From JAAYRQ01 sp035647235 (GTDB lineage: Bacteria > Bacillota > Syntrophomonadia > Syntrophomonadales > Syntrophomonadaceae): a DNA stretch of 64,000 nt. A model generated the notes under the pieces. It was not told the origin of the DNA and did no database searches. It was given only the letters and a program-made list of their open reading frames with translations. A program made the position numbers and the translations under genes. Numbering within the stretch: position 1 is the first letter of the stretch; every line of letters begins with the position of its first letter. The stretch spans positions 62,001 to 126,000 of the forward strand of contig CAZEPV010000001.1 of assembly GCA_964514235.1 (NCBI GenBank), read 5' to 3'. Below, piece by piece: positions 7,986-16,371 of this stretch.

Positions 7986-9266
7986 ATGCATAAAGTGAGT
8001 CTACCGCAAGCCAAACTATATGAAATAATTTTAGGCTTATCAGAAGCCTTAGATTTAGTTGATCCTATTCTATCTAACCACCATAAAATGGTGGCCTATA
8101 TTGCTGGGGCTATAGGGGAAAGGCTAGGCTTACCGATTAATAATCAGAGGCAGTTGATTATGGCCGGTGCCCTGCATGACATAGGTAGCCTTTCAGTCTT
8201 AGAAAGAATAAGCATACTTTCTTTTGAGGATGAATTTAGTCATGAACATGCTAAGGTAGGCTACAATTTACTTAAATCCTTTGCCCCCTTAGAACATATA
8301 GCTGATATAGTGCGTTTTCATCATTTGCCTTGGAATGATGGTCAGGGCAGGGTTTTTAGGGATATTCCTGTACCTTATGAATCGCATATAATACACTTGG
8401 CTGATAGGATTTCCGTCATGGTTCCAGAGGCTAGCAGAGTTCTGGAGGAAGCACCTAAGATTAGCAGAAAAATTGCTGAATCGAGAGGGGACAAGTTTGT
8501 GCCTGAACACGTGGGAGCTTTTTTGGAACTGGCTAAGACTGAATCTTTTTGGCTTGATACCGTATCTAATTCCTTGGATCGTATATTAGCCGTAAAGTTT
8601 GAAGGGGTTAATATAAAGGTTACTTTGGATGAATTAATAGATATTGCTAGGATATTTTCCCGAATTGTTGATTTTAGAAGCCCTGTTAATGCCGCTCATT
8701 CTAGTGGTGTAGCTATATCAGCCGAACTACTAGGGCGCAAATTGGGCTTTGATGATACCAAATCTAAATTAATGTTGGCTGCGGGGTATTTTCATGATAT
8801 AGGGAAACTAGCGGTGCCCCCTTATATTCTAGAAAAGCCAGGCAAACTGACCCGGAATGAATTTTTGGTCGTGAGAAGGCATACATATTATACCCATAGT
8901 ATTTTGTCTAATATAAAAACCTTTGGCAATATTACCAAATGGGCCGCTTATCACCACGAACGTTTAGATGGTTCAGGCTACCCTTTCCATTTAAAAGAAC
9001 AGGATTTACCTTTTGAATCCCAGGCTATGTCGGTTGCGGATGTCTTTACTGCTGTGACTGAAGATAGACCATATCGGGTGGGGATGAAAAAACCTCAGGT
9101 GATTGATTTGCTCAATAAAATGGTGAAAAATAAAGCTTTAAACGGTGATATAGTAAAAATTTTAATTGATAATTATGATGATCTTAACTATGGTAGGAAT
9201 ATTGCACAGCGAGATTCATTGACGGAATATGCACACTTTACAAAGCCATATAACTTAATAAGCTAA
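7986..9266 (+). CDS. Two-HD-domain protein with C-terminal HD-GYP (c-di-GMP phosphodiesterase-like)
   Basis: A 426-residue protein with an N-terminal HD domain (His at HHKMVAYI, then 'GALHDIGSL', 'HEHAKVGYNLL', 'RFHHLPW') and a C-terminal HD-GYP domain ('HSSGVAISAELL', 'FHDIGKLAVP', 'HHERLDGSGYP', 'ADVFTAVTEDRPYR'). All metal ligands and the GYP loop are present, so c-di-GMP hydrolysis to pGpG or GMP is likely. There is no membrane segment. The response regulator-cyclase gene 50 bases downstream suggests a matched synthesis/degradation pair. Confidence 0.88.
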   Translation: MHKVSLPQAKLYEIILGLSEALDLVDPILSNHHKMVAYIAGAIGERLGLPINNQRQLIMAGALHDIGSLSVLERISILSFEDEFSHEHAKVGYNLLKSFAPLEHIADIVRFHHLPWNDGQGRVFRDIPVPYESHIIHLADRISVMVPEASRVLEEAPKISRKIAESRGDKFVPEHVGAFLELAKTESFWLDTVSNSLDRILAVKFEGVNIKVTLDELIDIARIFSRIVDFRSPVNAAHSSGVAISAELLGRKLGFDDTKSKLMLAAGYFHDIGKLAVPPYILEKPGKLTRNEFLVVRRHTYYTHSILSNIKTFGNITKWAAYHHERLDGSGYPFHLKEQDLPFESQAMSVADVFTAVTEDRPYRVGMKKPQVIDLLNKMVKNKALNGDIVKILIDNYDDLNYGRNIAQRDSLTEYAHFTKPYNLIS

Positions 9267-9316
9267 ATCTATTGCTTTAGTATTTATGAAGCGGGTTAGG
9301 GGGGGGTTGGCTAATA

Positions 9317-10225
9317 ATGCGGATTTTAATTGCAGAAGATGAGCCTATTTCTAGGATCCTACTTGAAGATGCCTTAAAAAAATGGGGCTATGAAGTGATA
9401 GTTACTAAGAATGGTGAGGAAGCTTGGAACATACTACAACAGGAAAATAGCCCTAACTTAGTTATATTGGATTGGGTCATGCCGGGTATAGATGGTATTG
9501 AGGTATGTAGACGGGTTAGGAAAAAAGATAATAAAAGTTATGTATATATTATTTTGTTAACTGCCCGTAATCGACAGGAAGATATTATTGCTGGTTTAGA
9601 TGCAGGTGTAGATGATTATATAATTAAGCCCTTCTTTGATGAGGAATTAAAATACCGCTTAAAAATTGGGGAAAGAATAATTGAACTTGAGCAACGTATT
9701 CTTAATTTGGCCCGTATTGATTATTTAACTGGTTTATTAAACCGCCGCGCCTTTATGGAAAGGCTTGAAGCAGAAGTAGGTCGAGCTAACCGAGCTAAAG
9801 GTAAACTGGGCCTGGTTATCCTAGATATAGATTTCTTTAAAAAAGTTAATGATACATATGGACATCAGGCAGGGGATTTGGTCTTACAAAACCTGGCACT
9901 CAATCTAACCGAATATTGTCGGGGCTATGATTTCATAGGTAGGTATGGTGGGGAAGAATTTGTTATTGGTCTGCCTAATGCCGATATAGAGGAATGCCAT
10001 ACCATTGCCGAACGGATTAGACAACAAATTGAATCTAGTAGTACGGTATTACCTGGAGAAGATGCGACCATTAAGATTACGGCCAGTTTTGGTATAGCTG
10101 CTATAGATGATGACTACCCTTATACTACCAATAGGCTTATTAGTGCCGCTGATACTGCACTGTATCTGGCAAAAGATTCGGGCCGAAATCTAGTTATACG
10201 GTGTAGGGATACGCTAAAGAAATAA
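9317..10225 (+). CDS. Response regulator with GGDEF diguanylate cyclase output
   Basis: A 302-residue REC-GGDEF protein. The receiver (about 1-120) has acidic residues in 'IAEDEP', the phosphoacceptor Asp in 'VILDWVMPG' and the Lys in 'IIKPFF'. The GGDEF domain (about 135-300) carries 'DYLTGLLNRRAF', 'DIDFFKKVNDTYGH' and the active-site 'RYGGEEF'. An RxxD (RGYD) five residues before GGEEF is a canonical inhibitory I-site, so product feedback is expected. No histidine kinase lies next to it. It should make c-di-GMP when phosphorylated. Confidence 0.9.
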   Translation: MRILIAEDEPISRILLEDALKKWGYEVIVTKNGEEAWNILQQENSPNLVILDWVMPGIDGIEVCRRVRKKDNKSYVYIILLTARNRQEDIIAGLDAGVDDYIIKPFFDEELKYRLKIGERIIELEQRILNLARIDYLTGLLNRRAFMERLEAEVGRANRAKGKLGLVILDIDFFKKVNDTYGHQAGDLVLQNLALNLTEYCRGYDFIGRYGGEEFVIGLPNADIEECHTIAERIRQQIESSSTVLPGEDATIKITASFGIAAIDDDYPYTTNRLISAADTALYLAKDSGRNLVIRCRDTLKK

Positions 10226-10249
10226 AAACCTGGTAAACCAGGTTTTTTA
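10225..10249. terminator. Terminator between GGDEF gene and ferredoxin gene
   Basis: AAAACCTGG-TAAA-CCAGGTTTT followed by a T-run on the plus strand; AAAA on the other side allows use by the convergent ferredoxin gene. Confidence 0.85.
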
Positions 10250-10260
10250 TTTATATACTA

Positions 10261-10443
10261 TTAATCATCTTCGGGGTGAATCGACTCAGTAGGACATATT
10301 TCTGCGCATTCTCCACAATCAGTGCAAAGATCGGGGTCAATTACATATTTGTCTTCACCTTCAGAGATTGCCTCTACTGGGCACTCATCAGCACAAACTC
10401 CACAAGAAATACAAGTATCATCAATATGATAGGCCATAACCAT
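10261..10443 (-). CDS. 2[4Fe-4S] ferredoxin
   Basis: A 60-residue clostridial-type ferredoxin with two complete CxxCxxCxxxCP motifs (CISCGVCADECP and CTDCGECAEICP), strongly acidic. It is a low-potential, cytoplasmic one-electron carrier for hydrogenase, pyruvate oxidation and bifurcating enzymes. It is a single-gene unit with its own consensus promoter, suggesting high constitutive expression. RBS GGAGGG lies just upstream of the ATG. Confidence 0.95.
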   Translation of the reverse strand: MVMAYHIDDTCISCGVCADECPVEAISEGEDKYVIDPDLCTDCGECAEICPTESIHPEDD

Positions 10444-10475
10444 GTCCCTCCTTCTTATCTATAACCAATAATCGT

Positions 10476-10504
10476 ATTATAATTATTGGAATATTCTTTG
10501 TCAA
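10476..10504 (-). promoter_or_regulatory. Consensus sigma-A promoter of the ferredoxin gene
   Basis: On the minus strand a perfect TTGACA (complement of 10499-10504), 17 bases, then perfect TATAAT (complement of 10476-10481), about 33 bases upstream of the ferredoxin start. Confidence 0.85.
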
Positions 10505-10583
10505 TTTAGTTGGCATAATATTTTATTATAGGGTGGTAAAATTATTTAATAAATATTTAGCTATTTTATAAAATGCTGCATAA

Positions 10584-10612
10584 TTGCTACAATAGTAATA
10601 TTAGTATAAAAT
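10584..10612 (+). promoter_or_regulatory. Probable sigma-A promoter of thiN-cdaA operon
   Basis: TTGCTA at 10584-10589, 17-base spacer, TAAAAT at 10607-10612, about 55 bases upstream of thiN. Confidence 0.5.
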
Positions 10613-10667
10613 TTATAAGGGTTTTGATTCTGCAATAAGACGAAAATAATGATAGGAGAATTATCTT

Positions 10668-11306
10668 ATGAAGTGTCTCATTTTAGCCAATGGGGATTAC
10701 GGGGAATTAGACTTATATAAGAAAATGCTAGCTAATTTTGACTTAACATTATGTGCTGACGGTGGAGCCAATTATGCCTATTCACTAGGAATTGTTCCCG
10801 ATTATGTTGTAGGGGATATGGATTCCATTGATGAAGAAGTTAGAAGTTATTATTTAGAAAAGAGTGTGATTTTTAAAAAATTCCCTCGCCAAAAAGATTT
10901 TACTGATACTCAATTAGTGCTTAGTGTTGCGGAGGAATTAGGTGTTAGTGATATCACATTTTTTGGTAGTATGGGTAGTCGCATAGATCATACCCTATCT
11001 AATTTATATAGTTGTATTAATCTGGCTAAAAACAATAAAAAGATAAGTCACTATAATCCAAGATGTACCGTATATGTGGTAGCTGATAAGCTGGATTTAA
11101 TGGGAAATATAGGGGAGATTATTTCGGTTTTAGCTTTGACAGATATGGTAACTGGACTAAGTGAAAAAGGGGTAGAATATCCTTTAGATAATGTAATACT
11201 TGAAAAAACCAATCCTTACGCTATTTCTAATGCTTTAGCCCAAGAAAAAGCCCAAATTACCCTAACAAGTGGGGTAATAGCCGTAATTCACTACCACGAG
11301 CCCTAA
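10668..11306 (+). CDS. thiN: Thiamine pyrophosphokinase
   Basis: A 212-residue enzyme that transfers pyrophosphate from ATP to thiamine to give thiamine diphosphate. Family signatures: 'LCADGGANYAYSLGIVPDYVVGDMDSI', 'FPRQKDFTDTQLVLSVAEELG' and 'FGSMGSRIDHTLSNLYS'. These hold the Mg/ATP acidic residues. The stop is directly followed by the cdaA leader, so thiN probably leads the cdaA-cdaR-glmM transcript. RBS GATAGGAG precedes the start. Confidence 0.9.
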   Translation: MKCLILANGDYGELDLYKKMLANFDLTLCADGGANYAYSLGIVPDYVVGDMDSIDEEVRSYYLEKSVIFKKFPRQKDFTDTQLVLSVAEELGVSDITFFGSMGSRIDHTLSNLYSCINLAKNNKKISHYNPRCTVYVVADKLDLMGNIGEIISVLALTDMVTGLSEKGVEYPLDNVILEKTNPYAISNALAQEKAQITLTSGVIAVIHYHEP

Positions 11307-11340
11307 CTTGAGTAGAATCTATAGATATGGAGGAAATTAC

Positions 11341-12183
11341 ATGGACTTAAGTTTCCTTTCAGGCTTATTTGCTAGTCCGTGGAATATTATACGAAGTCTA
11401 TTAGATATAGCCATAGTTGCCTATGTCTTTTACAGATTATTAAGATTAATAACTGGTACAAGAGCGGAGCAACTTTTAAAAGGGTTAATATTGCTTTTAG
11501 TTTTTTCTGTTTTAGCCAGTTTTTTAAGATTAGATATGGTCAACTGGCTAATCGAAAAGCTATGGATATTATTTGCCATTACTTTACCTATCGTCTTTCA
11601 ACCTGAGTTAAGGAGATTATTAGAGCAAATCGGTAGGGGGAGTTTTTTTAATACCCGACGTACTGGGACTGATAAGCTAGAATATGAACAAATTATTAAT
11701 GAAATAAGTGATGCAGTAAAAGTACTATCCCGTAACAAGGTTGGAGCTTTAATTATATTGACGCGTGAAACTGGTATAGCCGAATATACGGAAAGTGGTA
11801 TCGAAATAGATGCAGTTGTGTCTGCTAGCCTTTTGGTGAATACCTTTGTACCTAACTCACCTTTGCATGATGGGGCAGTAGTGATTAGTGATGGCCGTTT
11901 GGAAAAGGCCGCTTGTTTTTTGCCCTTAAGTGATAACCCCTTTTTAACTAGGGAATTAGGTACTAGGCATAGAGCTGCATTAGGTATAACGGAAGTTTCC
12001 GATGCCATTGCCCTAGTTGTTTCCGAAGAAACGGGTACAATATCTATCGCAATAGAGGGTGTTTTGGAAAGATATTTAGATACCTCTGGTATGGAAGAAT
12101 TACTGAAAAAAGAACTAGCTAGCCGCTTAAAACTTGGTGATGCTTTTCGTAGGAGGTGGTCTGGTGAAAAAAAACGCTCTTAA
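11341..12183 (+). CDS. cdaA: Diadenylate cyclase CdaA (DacA), membrane-bound c-di-AMP synthase
   Basis: A 280-residue protein with three N-terminal membrane helices and a cytoplasmic DAC domain. The two catalytic motifs are present: DGA in 'LHDGAVVISDGRL' and RHR in 'GTRHRAALG'. It condenses two ATP to c-di-AMP, the essential second messenger for potassium and osmolyte control. The ATG at 11341 after GGAGGAAATTAC is preferred to the TTG 11 codons upstream. The gene order cdaA-cdaR-glmM is the conserved Firmicutes arrangement, in which CdaR and GlmM modulate the cyclase. Two c-di-AMP riboswitches occur further along this window. Confidence 0.95.
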   Translation: MDLSFLSGLFASPWNIIRSLLDIAIVAYVFYRLLRLITGTRAEQLLKGLILLLVFSVLASFLRLDMVNWLIEKLWILFAITLPIVFQPELRRLLEQIGRGSFFNTRRTGTDKLEYEQIINEISDAVKVLSRNKVGALIILTRETGIAEYTESGIEIDAVVSASLLVNTFVPNSPLHDGAVVISDGRLEKAACFLPLSDNPFLTRELGTRHRAALGITEVSDAIALVVSEETGTISIAIEGVLERYLDTSGMEELLKKELASRLKLGDAFRRRWSGEKKRS

Positions 12184-13081
12184 GGTAATATCGGTAGCCA
12201 TGGCTGTTTTACTATGGTTTTATGTAGTAAATGTGGGGGACTTGACTCCCAAACAAAATACCTACACAGTTAACCTAAGGTATATTAACTTAGAGGAAGG
12301 CTTGAGCCTGATTTTACCAGATGTAGTTGCAGTTAAACTATGGGGGCTAGCACAAGATACGGACGAAATAATGGCCTATGTTGATGTCAAAGGATTGAAA
12401 AAAGGAACCTATCAACTCCCTGTCCAGGTGGAGTCTGTGCCTGGGGCATTATTTACAAGTGTAGAGCCAGATACAGTGGAAGTTGTAATTATGGGGGAAA
12501 AGGAAAAAAGTTTCCCTATAACTCATGCTATTATTCGTAACCCTACTCTAGGTTACGAGCTGATTGATATAATTAAAACTCCGGAAGTGTGTTTAGTCAA
12601 AGGGGAGGAAAATGTAGTCAATCAAGTTAATAAAGTAATTTGTGAAGTTGATTTGAGTGTTGCAACGGGAATAACTTCTGTGAACGTGCCCCTAAAGGCT
12701 TTGGACAGTTCTGGCCAAATGATTAATAAGGGTCTTAGGTTAGTACCGGATAAAATTAATTTGTATTTAGTAGTTAATCAAAATATGGTGGTGAAGGAAG
12801 TGCCAGTTAGTCCAGTAATTGTCGGTAAACCAGCCGAGGGACATCAATTGACCTATACAAAAACAAGCCCGAAAGTGGTTAGGGTAATTGTCCCAGCTTT
12901 GATGGCAGATAATATAAACGGTTTGAAAACTGGGGAAGTAGATATCACAGGCAAAACAGAGTCTTTTAGTTTGGAAGGGAAAATTACAGTCTCCGATGAA
13001 GTAAATATTTATCCCGATAAAGTTATAATAGATATTGGAATTGAGCCAGATATGGAAGATGACATCGAACATGGACAATAG
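12164..13081 (+). CDS. cdaR: CdaR (YbbR-domain) regulator of the diadenylate cyclase
   Basis: A 305-residue protein with one N-terminal membrane helix (ALKVISVAMAVLLWFYVVNVG) and about four extracytoplasmic YbbR repeats, beta-rich and Val-rich. In the family it binds the CdaA membrane region and alters its activity. The GTG at 12164 with AGGAGGTGG eight bases upstream is preferred; it overlaps the cdaA end by 20 bases, which suggests coupled translation. Confidence 0.9.
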   Translation: MKKNALKVISVAMAVLLWFYVVNVGDLTPKQNTYTVNLRYINLEEGLSLILPDVVAVKLWGLAQDTDEIMAYVDVKGLKKGTYQLPVQVESVPGALFTSVEPDTVEVVIMGEKEKSFPITHAIIRNPTLGYELIDIIKTPEVCLVKGEENVVNQVNKVICEVDLSVATGITSVNVPLKALDSSGQMINKGLRLVPDKINLYLVVNQNMVVKEVPVSPVIVGKPAEGHQLTYTKTSPKVVRVIVPALMADNINGLKTGEVDITGKTESFSLEGKITVSDEVNIYPDKVIIDIGIEPDMEDDIEHGQ

Positions 13082-13123
13082 ATTTTAACAAATAAAAGAT
13101 TTTATGCATAGGATATGGGGAAT

Positions 13124-13249
13124 GGGAAGCTGGATGTGGGATGTCGGATGTCGGATGTGGGAAGTGGGAAGCTGGAAGTGGGATGTCGGATGTGGGATGT
13201 GGGAAGTGGGAAGCTGGAAGTGGGAAGCTGGATGTGGGATGTCGGATGT
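13124..13249 (+). repeat. Array of 18 tandem heptamers (NGGAWGY)
   Basis: Eighteen contiguous 7-base units are all variants of GGGATGT, CGGATGT, GGGAAGT, GGGAAGC, TGGAAGT and TGGATGT. The strand bias is extreme (no C beyond the first or last unit position). It lies between cdaR and glmM in a region where transcription of the operon should run through. There is no coding potential or dyad symmetry. Such arrays vary in copy number by slippage. Confidence 0.9.
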
Positions 13250-13341
13250 GGGGAAATGTAAGTAAAATGCAGGGAAAATAGGTTCTAATTAAGAAATAGT
13301 AATTAGAAGTAAAAACTTTTTAACCAAGCGGAGGTAGGATT

Positions 13342-14703
13342 GTGGGAGTATTATTTGGGACTGATGGTGTAAGGGGTATTGCTAATATAGAACTGACTCC
13401 AGAGTTAGCCTTTGATTTAGGCCGAGCAGGGAGTTATGTATTAGCCCGCCAATCCGGGGGGACTAGGCCACGAATTTTAGTAGGTAAGGATACTAGGATT
13501 TCGGGGGATATGTTAGAGGCCGCCTTAATTGCTGGTATCTGTTCTACGGGGGCTGATGTACTTACTGTGGGAGTTATACCTACGCCAGCGGTTGCTTATT
13601 TGACTAGGGTTTACCAAGCTTCCTGTGGAATTGTAATATCTGCTTCGCATAATCCAGTTGAAGATAATGGAATTAAGTTTTTTAGTTCTAGTGGCTATAA
13701 ATTACCAGATGAGATAGAGGAAGAAATCGAACAATTAGTCCTGAAGGGAACTAGTGCTTTAACCAGGACTAAGGGAGAGGATGTTGGCAGAGTATACCTA
13801 GTAGAAGGAGCAGTAAATAATTATCTTAATTATTTAGTAGATATATATTCATTAAAGGCAGACTTACGAAATATGTGCATAGTGGCTGATTGTGCTAATG
13901 GTGCAGCTTACGAAACTGCTCCCCAAATGTGGCAAAGGCTTGGGGCCAATCTTATCGCCATAAATAATAATCCTAATGGGGTAAATATTAATGACAAATG
14001 TGGCTCTACTTATACGAGTAGCCTAAAAAAAGCAGTCATCCAGCACAAGGCTGATCTAGGAGTCGCTTATGATGGGGATGCTGACCGCTGTATTATCGTA
14101 GATGAACGGGGCAATGAACTAGATGGTGATTATATCATGCTTATTTGTGCCTTGGATATGCAACGCAGAGGTGAACTAAAGCCCCAGACTTTGGTAGCTA
14201 CCATTATGAGCAATATTGGTTTAGATATTGCTTTGCGGCGTGAAAATGTTAATATTGTTAGTTCTCCAGTAGGGGATAGATATGTTTTAGAGAAAATGCA
14301 AGAGGTAGGAGCTATAATAGGTGGAGAGCAATCTGGCCATGTAATCTTTGGTAATCACGCTACAACTGGTGATGGACTTCTTACTTCTTTGAAAATTGTC
14401 GAAGTAATGAAAAGAACAGGTTTACCTTTATCAGAGTTAGCTAAGGAGTTAGAAAAACAACCTCAACTCCTAGTAAATATAAAAGTTGACAAAAAAGATA
14501 AAATGATGTCTCATGAGTTAGTAGTAGCCGCTCTGGAAAGGAGTGAAAAAAAATTAGGCGAATGGGGTAAACTAGTAGTAAGACCATCTGGTACTGAGCC
14601 CTTAGTTAGGATTATGGCCCAGGGACCAGAACAACATTTAATCGAGGAGGTGATTGAGGACATTAAGGAGGCAATAGAAAAGGTGGAAGAATTAATGGAG
14701 TAA
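13342..14703 (+). CDS. glmM: Phosphoglucosamine mutase
   Basis: A 453-residue alpha-D-phosphohexomutase that interconverts glucosamine-6-P and glucosamine-1-P for peptidoglycan precursor UDP-GlcNAc. Signatures: 'FGTDGVRGIANIELTPE' at the start, active-site serine in 'GIVISASHNPVEDNGIKFF', metal loop 'YDGDADRC', sugar loop 'GGEQSGHVI' and phosphate loop 'RPSGTEPLVRIM'. Start GTG after GCGGAGG. In the conserved operon GlmM also binds and inhibits CdaA. Its stop codon is followed at once by the glmS ribozyme. Confidence 0.96.
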   Translation: MGVLFGTDGVRGIANIELTPELAFDLGRAGSYVLARQSGGTRPRILVGKDTRISGDMLEAALIAGICSTGADVLTVGVIPTPAVAYLTRVYQASCGIVISASHNPVEDNGIKFFSSSGYKLPDEIEEEIEQLVLKGTSALTRTKGEDVGRVYLVEGAVNNYLNYLVDIYSLKADLRNMCIVADCANGAAYETAPQMWQRLGANLIAINNNPNGVNINDKCGSTYTSSLKKAVIQHKADLGVAYDGDADRCIIVDERGNELDGDYIMLICALDMQRRGELKPQTLVATIMSNIGLDIALRRENVNIVSSPVGDRYVLEKMQEVGAIIGGEQSGHVIFGNHATTGDGLLTSLKIVEVMKRTGLPLSELAKELEKQPQLLVNIKVDKKDKMMSHELVVAALERSEKKLGEWGKLVVRPSGTEPLVRIMAQGPEQHLIEEVIEDIKEAIEKVEELME

Positions 14704-14704
14704 A

Positions 14705-14862
14705 GCGCCAGGCCCTTTTTTAATAATTAGGGTGACGAGGTGAGGGTTTATCGAATAATCGGCGGGTACCCTCTGATGGTGGTAAACTATCGTTTCTACA
14801 GTACAAATCTAGGTAGTAATATCTGGGACAAAAGCTGTAGCTAGTTGAATGAAATTGTATTT
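14705..14862 (+). ncRNA. glmS self-cleaving ribozyme/riboswitch
   Basis: The conserved core is clear: GCGCC directly after the cleavage site (between A14704 and G14705), GACGAGG at about 14733, then GGGTTTATCGA and TCGGCGGGTACCCT. The 3' boundary, placed near the CTGTAGC segment, is approximate. On binding glucosamine-6-P this RNA cuts itself at its 5' edge and the downstream mRNA is degraded. It controls the SIS-domain glmS gene that follows. Cleavage would leave the glmM mRNA ending a single base after its stop codon. Confidence 0.93.
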
Positions 14863-14912
14863 TAGAATATAAAAATATTATAAATTTAATATTGTTAAGG
14901 GGAGAAACTTAA

Positions 14913-16031
14913 ATGACGAATCCAGCACCTATTGTTTTTCAAAAGGGTGTTTATAATCATCATATGATTAGGGAAATACACGAACAGCCCCAAACAGTAC
15001 GCTTGGAGTTAGAAGGTAGGCTCCAAAACGGATTTGCTGATTTATATGATTTAGGTATAGATAATATATTAAAAAATGTCGAGAAAATTTATATGGTGGG
15101 TTGTGGCACAGCTTATCATGCAGGACTTATAGGTAAAACAATTATAGAAAAGTTAGTTAGGGTTCCCGTGGAAAGTGACATTGCTTCGGAATTTGGCTAT
15201 CGGGATATTCCTTGGGACAAAAACCAGCTTATGGTGGTTATCAGCCAATCTGGTGAAACAACGGATACCCTAATCGCTTTAAGGGAAGCTAAGAAAAATA
15301 ATATACCAGTTTTAGCTATAACTAACGTAAAAAATAGCACCATAGCTAGGGAAGCAGATAAGGTCATATATACTAATGCGGGAACTGAGATAGCCATAGC
15401 TTCGACTAAAGCCTATACTAGTCAGCTGGTGGTTCTATATTTATTAGCCCTATATATGGCTAGACAGCGCAAGAGTTATGAGGAATATGGTTTAAAGGAA
15501 ATAGGCAAAGACCTAAATCGTATCGGGGATTATTTAGAATTAGCCTTCGAACAAGAGGAAAAAATCTTAAGATTAGCCTGGCAATACCAGCAAATGCAAA
15601 GTGCATTTTTCTTAGGCCGAGGCTTAGATTGTGCAGTGGCTATGGAAGGGGCCCTAAAATTAAAAGAAACCTCTTATATCCATGCAGAGGCTTATGCAAC
15701 TGGGGAATTTAAGCATGGTCCTATAGCCTTAGTGACCGAAAATTCCCCTATAATTACTGTAGTAACCCAGGAGCACATTGCTAGAAAGTCTATGTTCAAT
15801 ATTAAGGATATTCAGACTAGGGGTGGAAAAGTAGTAGCAGTGTGTAAATCTAATCTGGAGGAACAATGCAGAGAGGTAGATGATTTAATTTTAATACCTG
15901 ATGTCAATCCAGTTATTGCACCTATTGTGGCTGTAGCACCATTACAATTGTTTGCTTATTATATGGCTACATTAAGGGGTAACAATGTAGATAAACCTAG
16001 GAACCTTTCCAAAAGCGTAACTATGGAGTAG
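14913..16031 (+). CDS. glmS: GlmS isomerase domain only (glucosamine-6-phosphate synthase lacking the glutaminase domain)
   Basis: A 372-residue protein matching the C-terminal two-thirds of GlmS. It opens with 'YNHHMIREIHEQPQTVRLELEGRL', normally found after residue 240. Both SIS domains are present ('MVGCGTAYHAGLIGK', 'VISQSGETTDTL', 'LGRGLDCAVAMEGALKLKE'), with the catalytic 'GEFKHGPIALV' and the terminal 'DKPRNLSKSVTME'. The N-terminal Cys-type glutaminase (MCGIVGY) is absent, both here and upstream. The ATG has AAGGGGAG upstream. The enzyme probably uses free ammonia with fructose-6-P, or runs as a glucosamine-6-P deaminase. The ribozyme in front argues for a synthetic GlmS role. Confidence 0.9.
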   Translation: MTNPAPIVFQKGVYNHHMIREIHEQPQTVRLELEGRLQNGFADLYDLGIDNILKNVEKIYMVGCGTAYHAGLIGKTIIEKLVRVPVESDIASEFGYRDIPWDKNQLMVVISQSGETTDTLIALREAKKNNIPVLAITNVKNSTIAREADKVIYTNAGTEIAIASTKAYTSQLVVLYLLALYMARQRKSYEEYGLKEIGKDLNRIGDYLELAFEQEEKILRLAWQYQQMQSAFFLGRGLDCAVAMEGALKLKETSYIHAEAYATGEFKHGPIALVTENSPIITVVTQEHIARKSMFNIKDIQTRGGKVVAVCKSNLEEQCREVDDLILIPDVNPVIAPIVAVAPLQLFAYYMATLRGNNVDKPRNLSKSVTME

Positions 16032-16040
16032 TAAGCAATT

Positions 16041-16079
16041 AAGCCCTCCTATACGGATATAGGAGGGCTTTAGTTTTTT
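16041..16079. terminator. Terminator after glmS
   Basis: AAGCCCTCCTAT-ACGG-ATAGGAGGGCTT with a T-rich tail, between glmS and the convergent rubredoxin gene; likely used from both sides. Confidence 0.9.
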
Positions 16080-16239
16080 AATCAATAGGATCAAATTCCG
16101 CCTTACCTACCCCACAAACGGGACAAACCCAATCTTCGGGCAGATCGGCGAAAGCAGTAGCAGGGGCAATTCCATTTTCGGGGTCTCCTAATTCAGGTTC
16201 ATAAACATAACCACATACTTGACATTCATATTTTGCCAT
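16078..16239 (-). CDS. Rubredoxin
   Basis: A 53-residue ORF on the minus strand: it opens MAKYECQVCGYVYEP and ends WVCPVCGVGKAEFDPID. The two CxxCG motifs bind a single iron. Length and sequence are standard for rubredoxin. It is the usual electron donor of FprA-type flavodiiron proteins, and one is encoded divergently 130 bases away. RBS AAGGGG precedes the ATG. Confidence 0.96.
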   Translation of the reverse strand: MAKYECQVCGYVYEPELGDPENGIAPATAFADLPEDWVCPVCGVGKAEFDPID

Positions 16240-16371
16240 AATAATCCCCTTTCTAAAAAATATTTTAGATTAAACCTATTCTAACCGATTCACAGATTAA
16301 TTAGCAATGATTTGTGATAGAATATTTAGACTACCATACTTATTAAAATATACTATAAGGAGGCTATGAAA

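Noticed and set aside
11598..12008. Minus-strand ORF of 136 codons
   Set aside because: Lies entirely opposite the catalytic domain of cdaA; codon bias is that of a shadow frame.
13124..13249. CRISPR-like array
   Set aside because: The units are contiguous heptamers with no spacers and no dyad symmetry; no cas genes are present.
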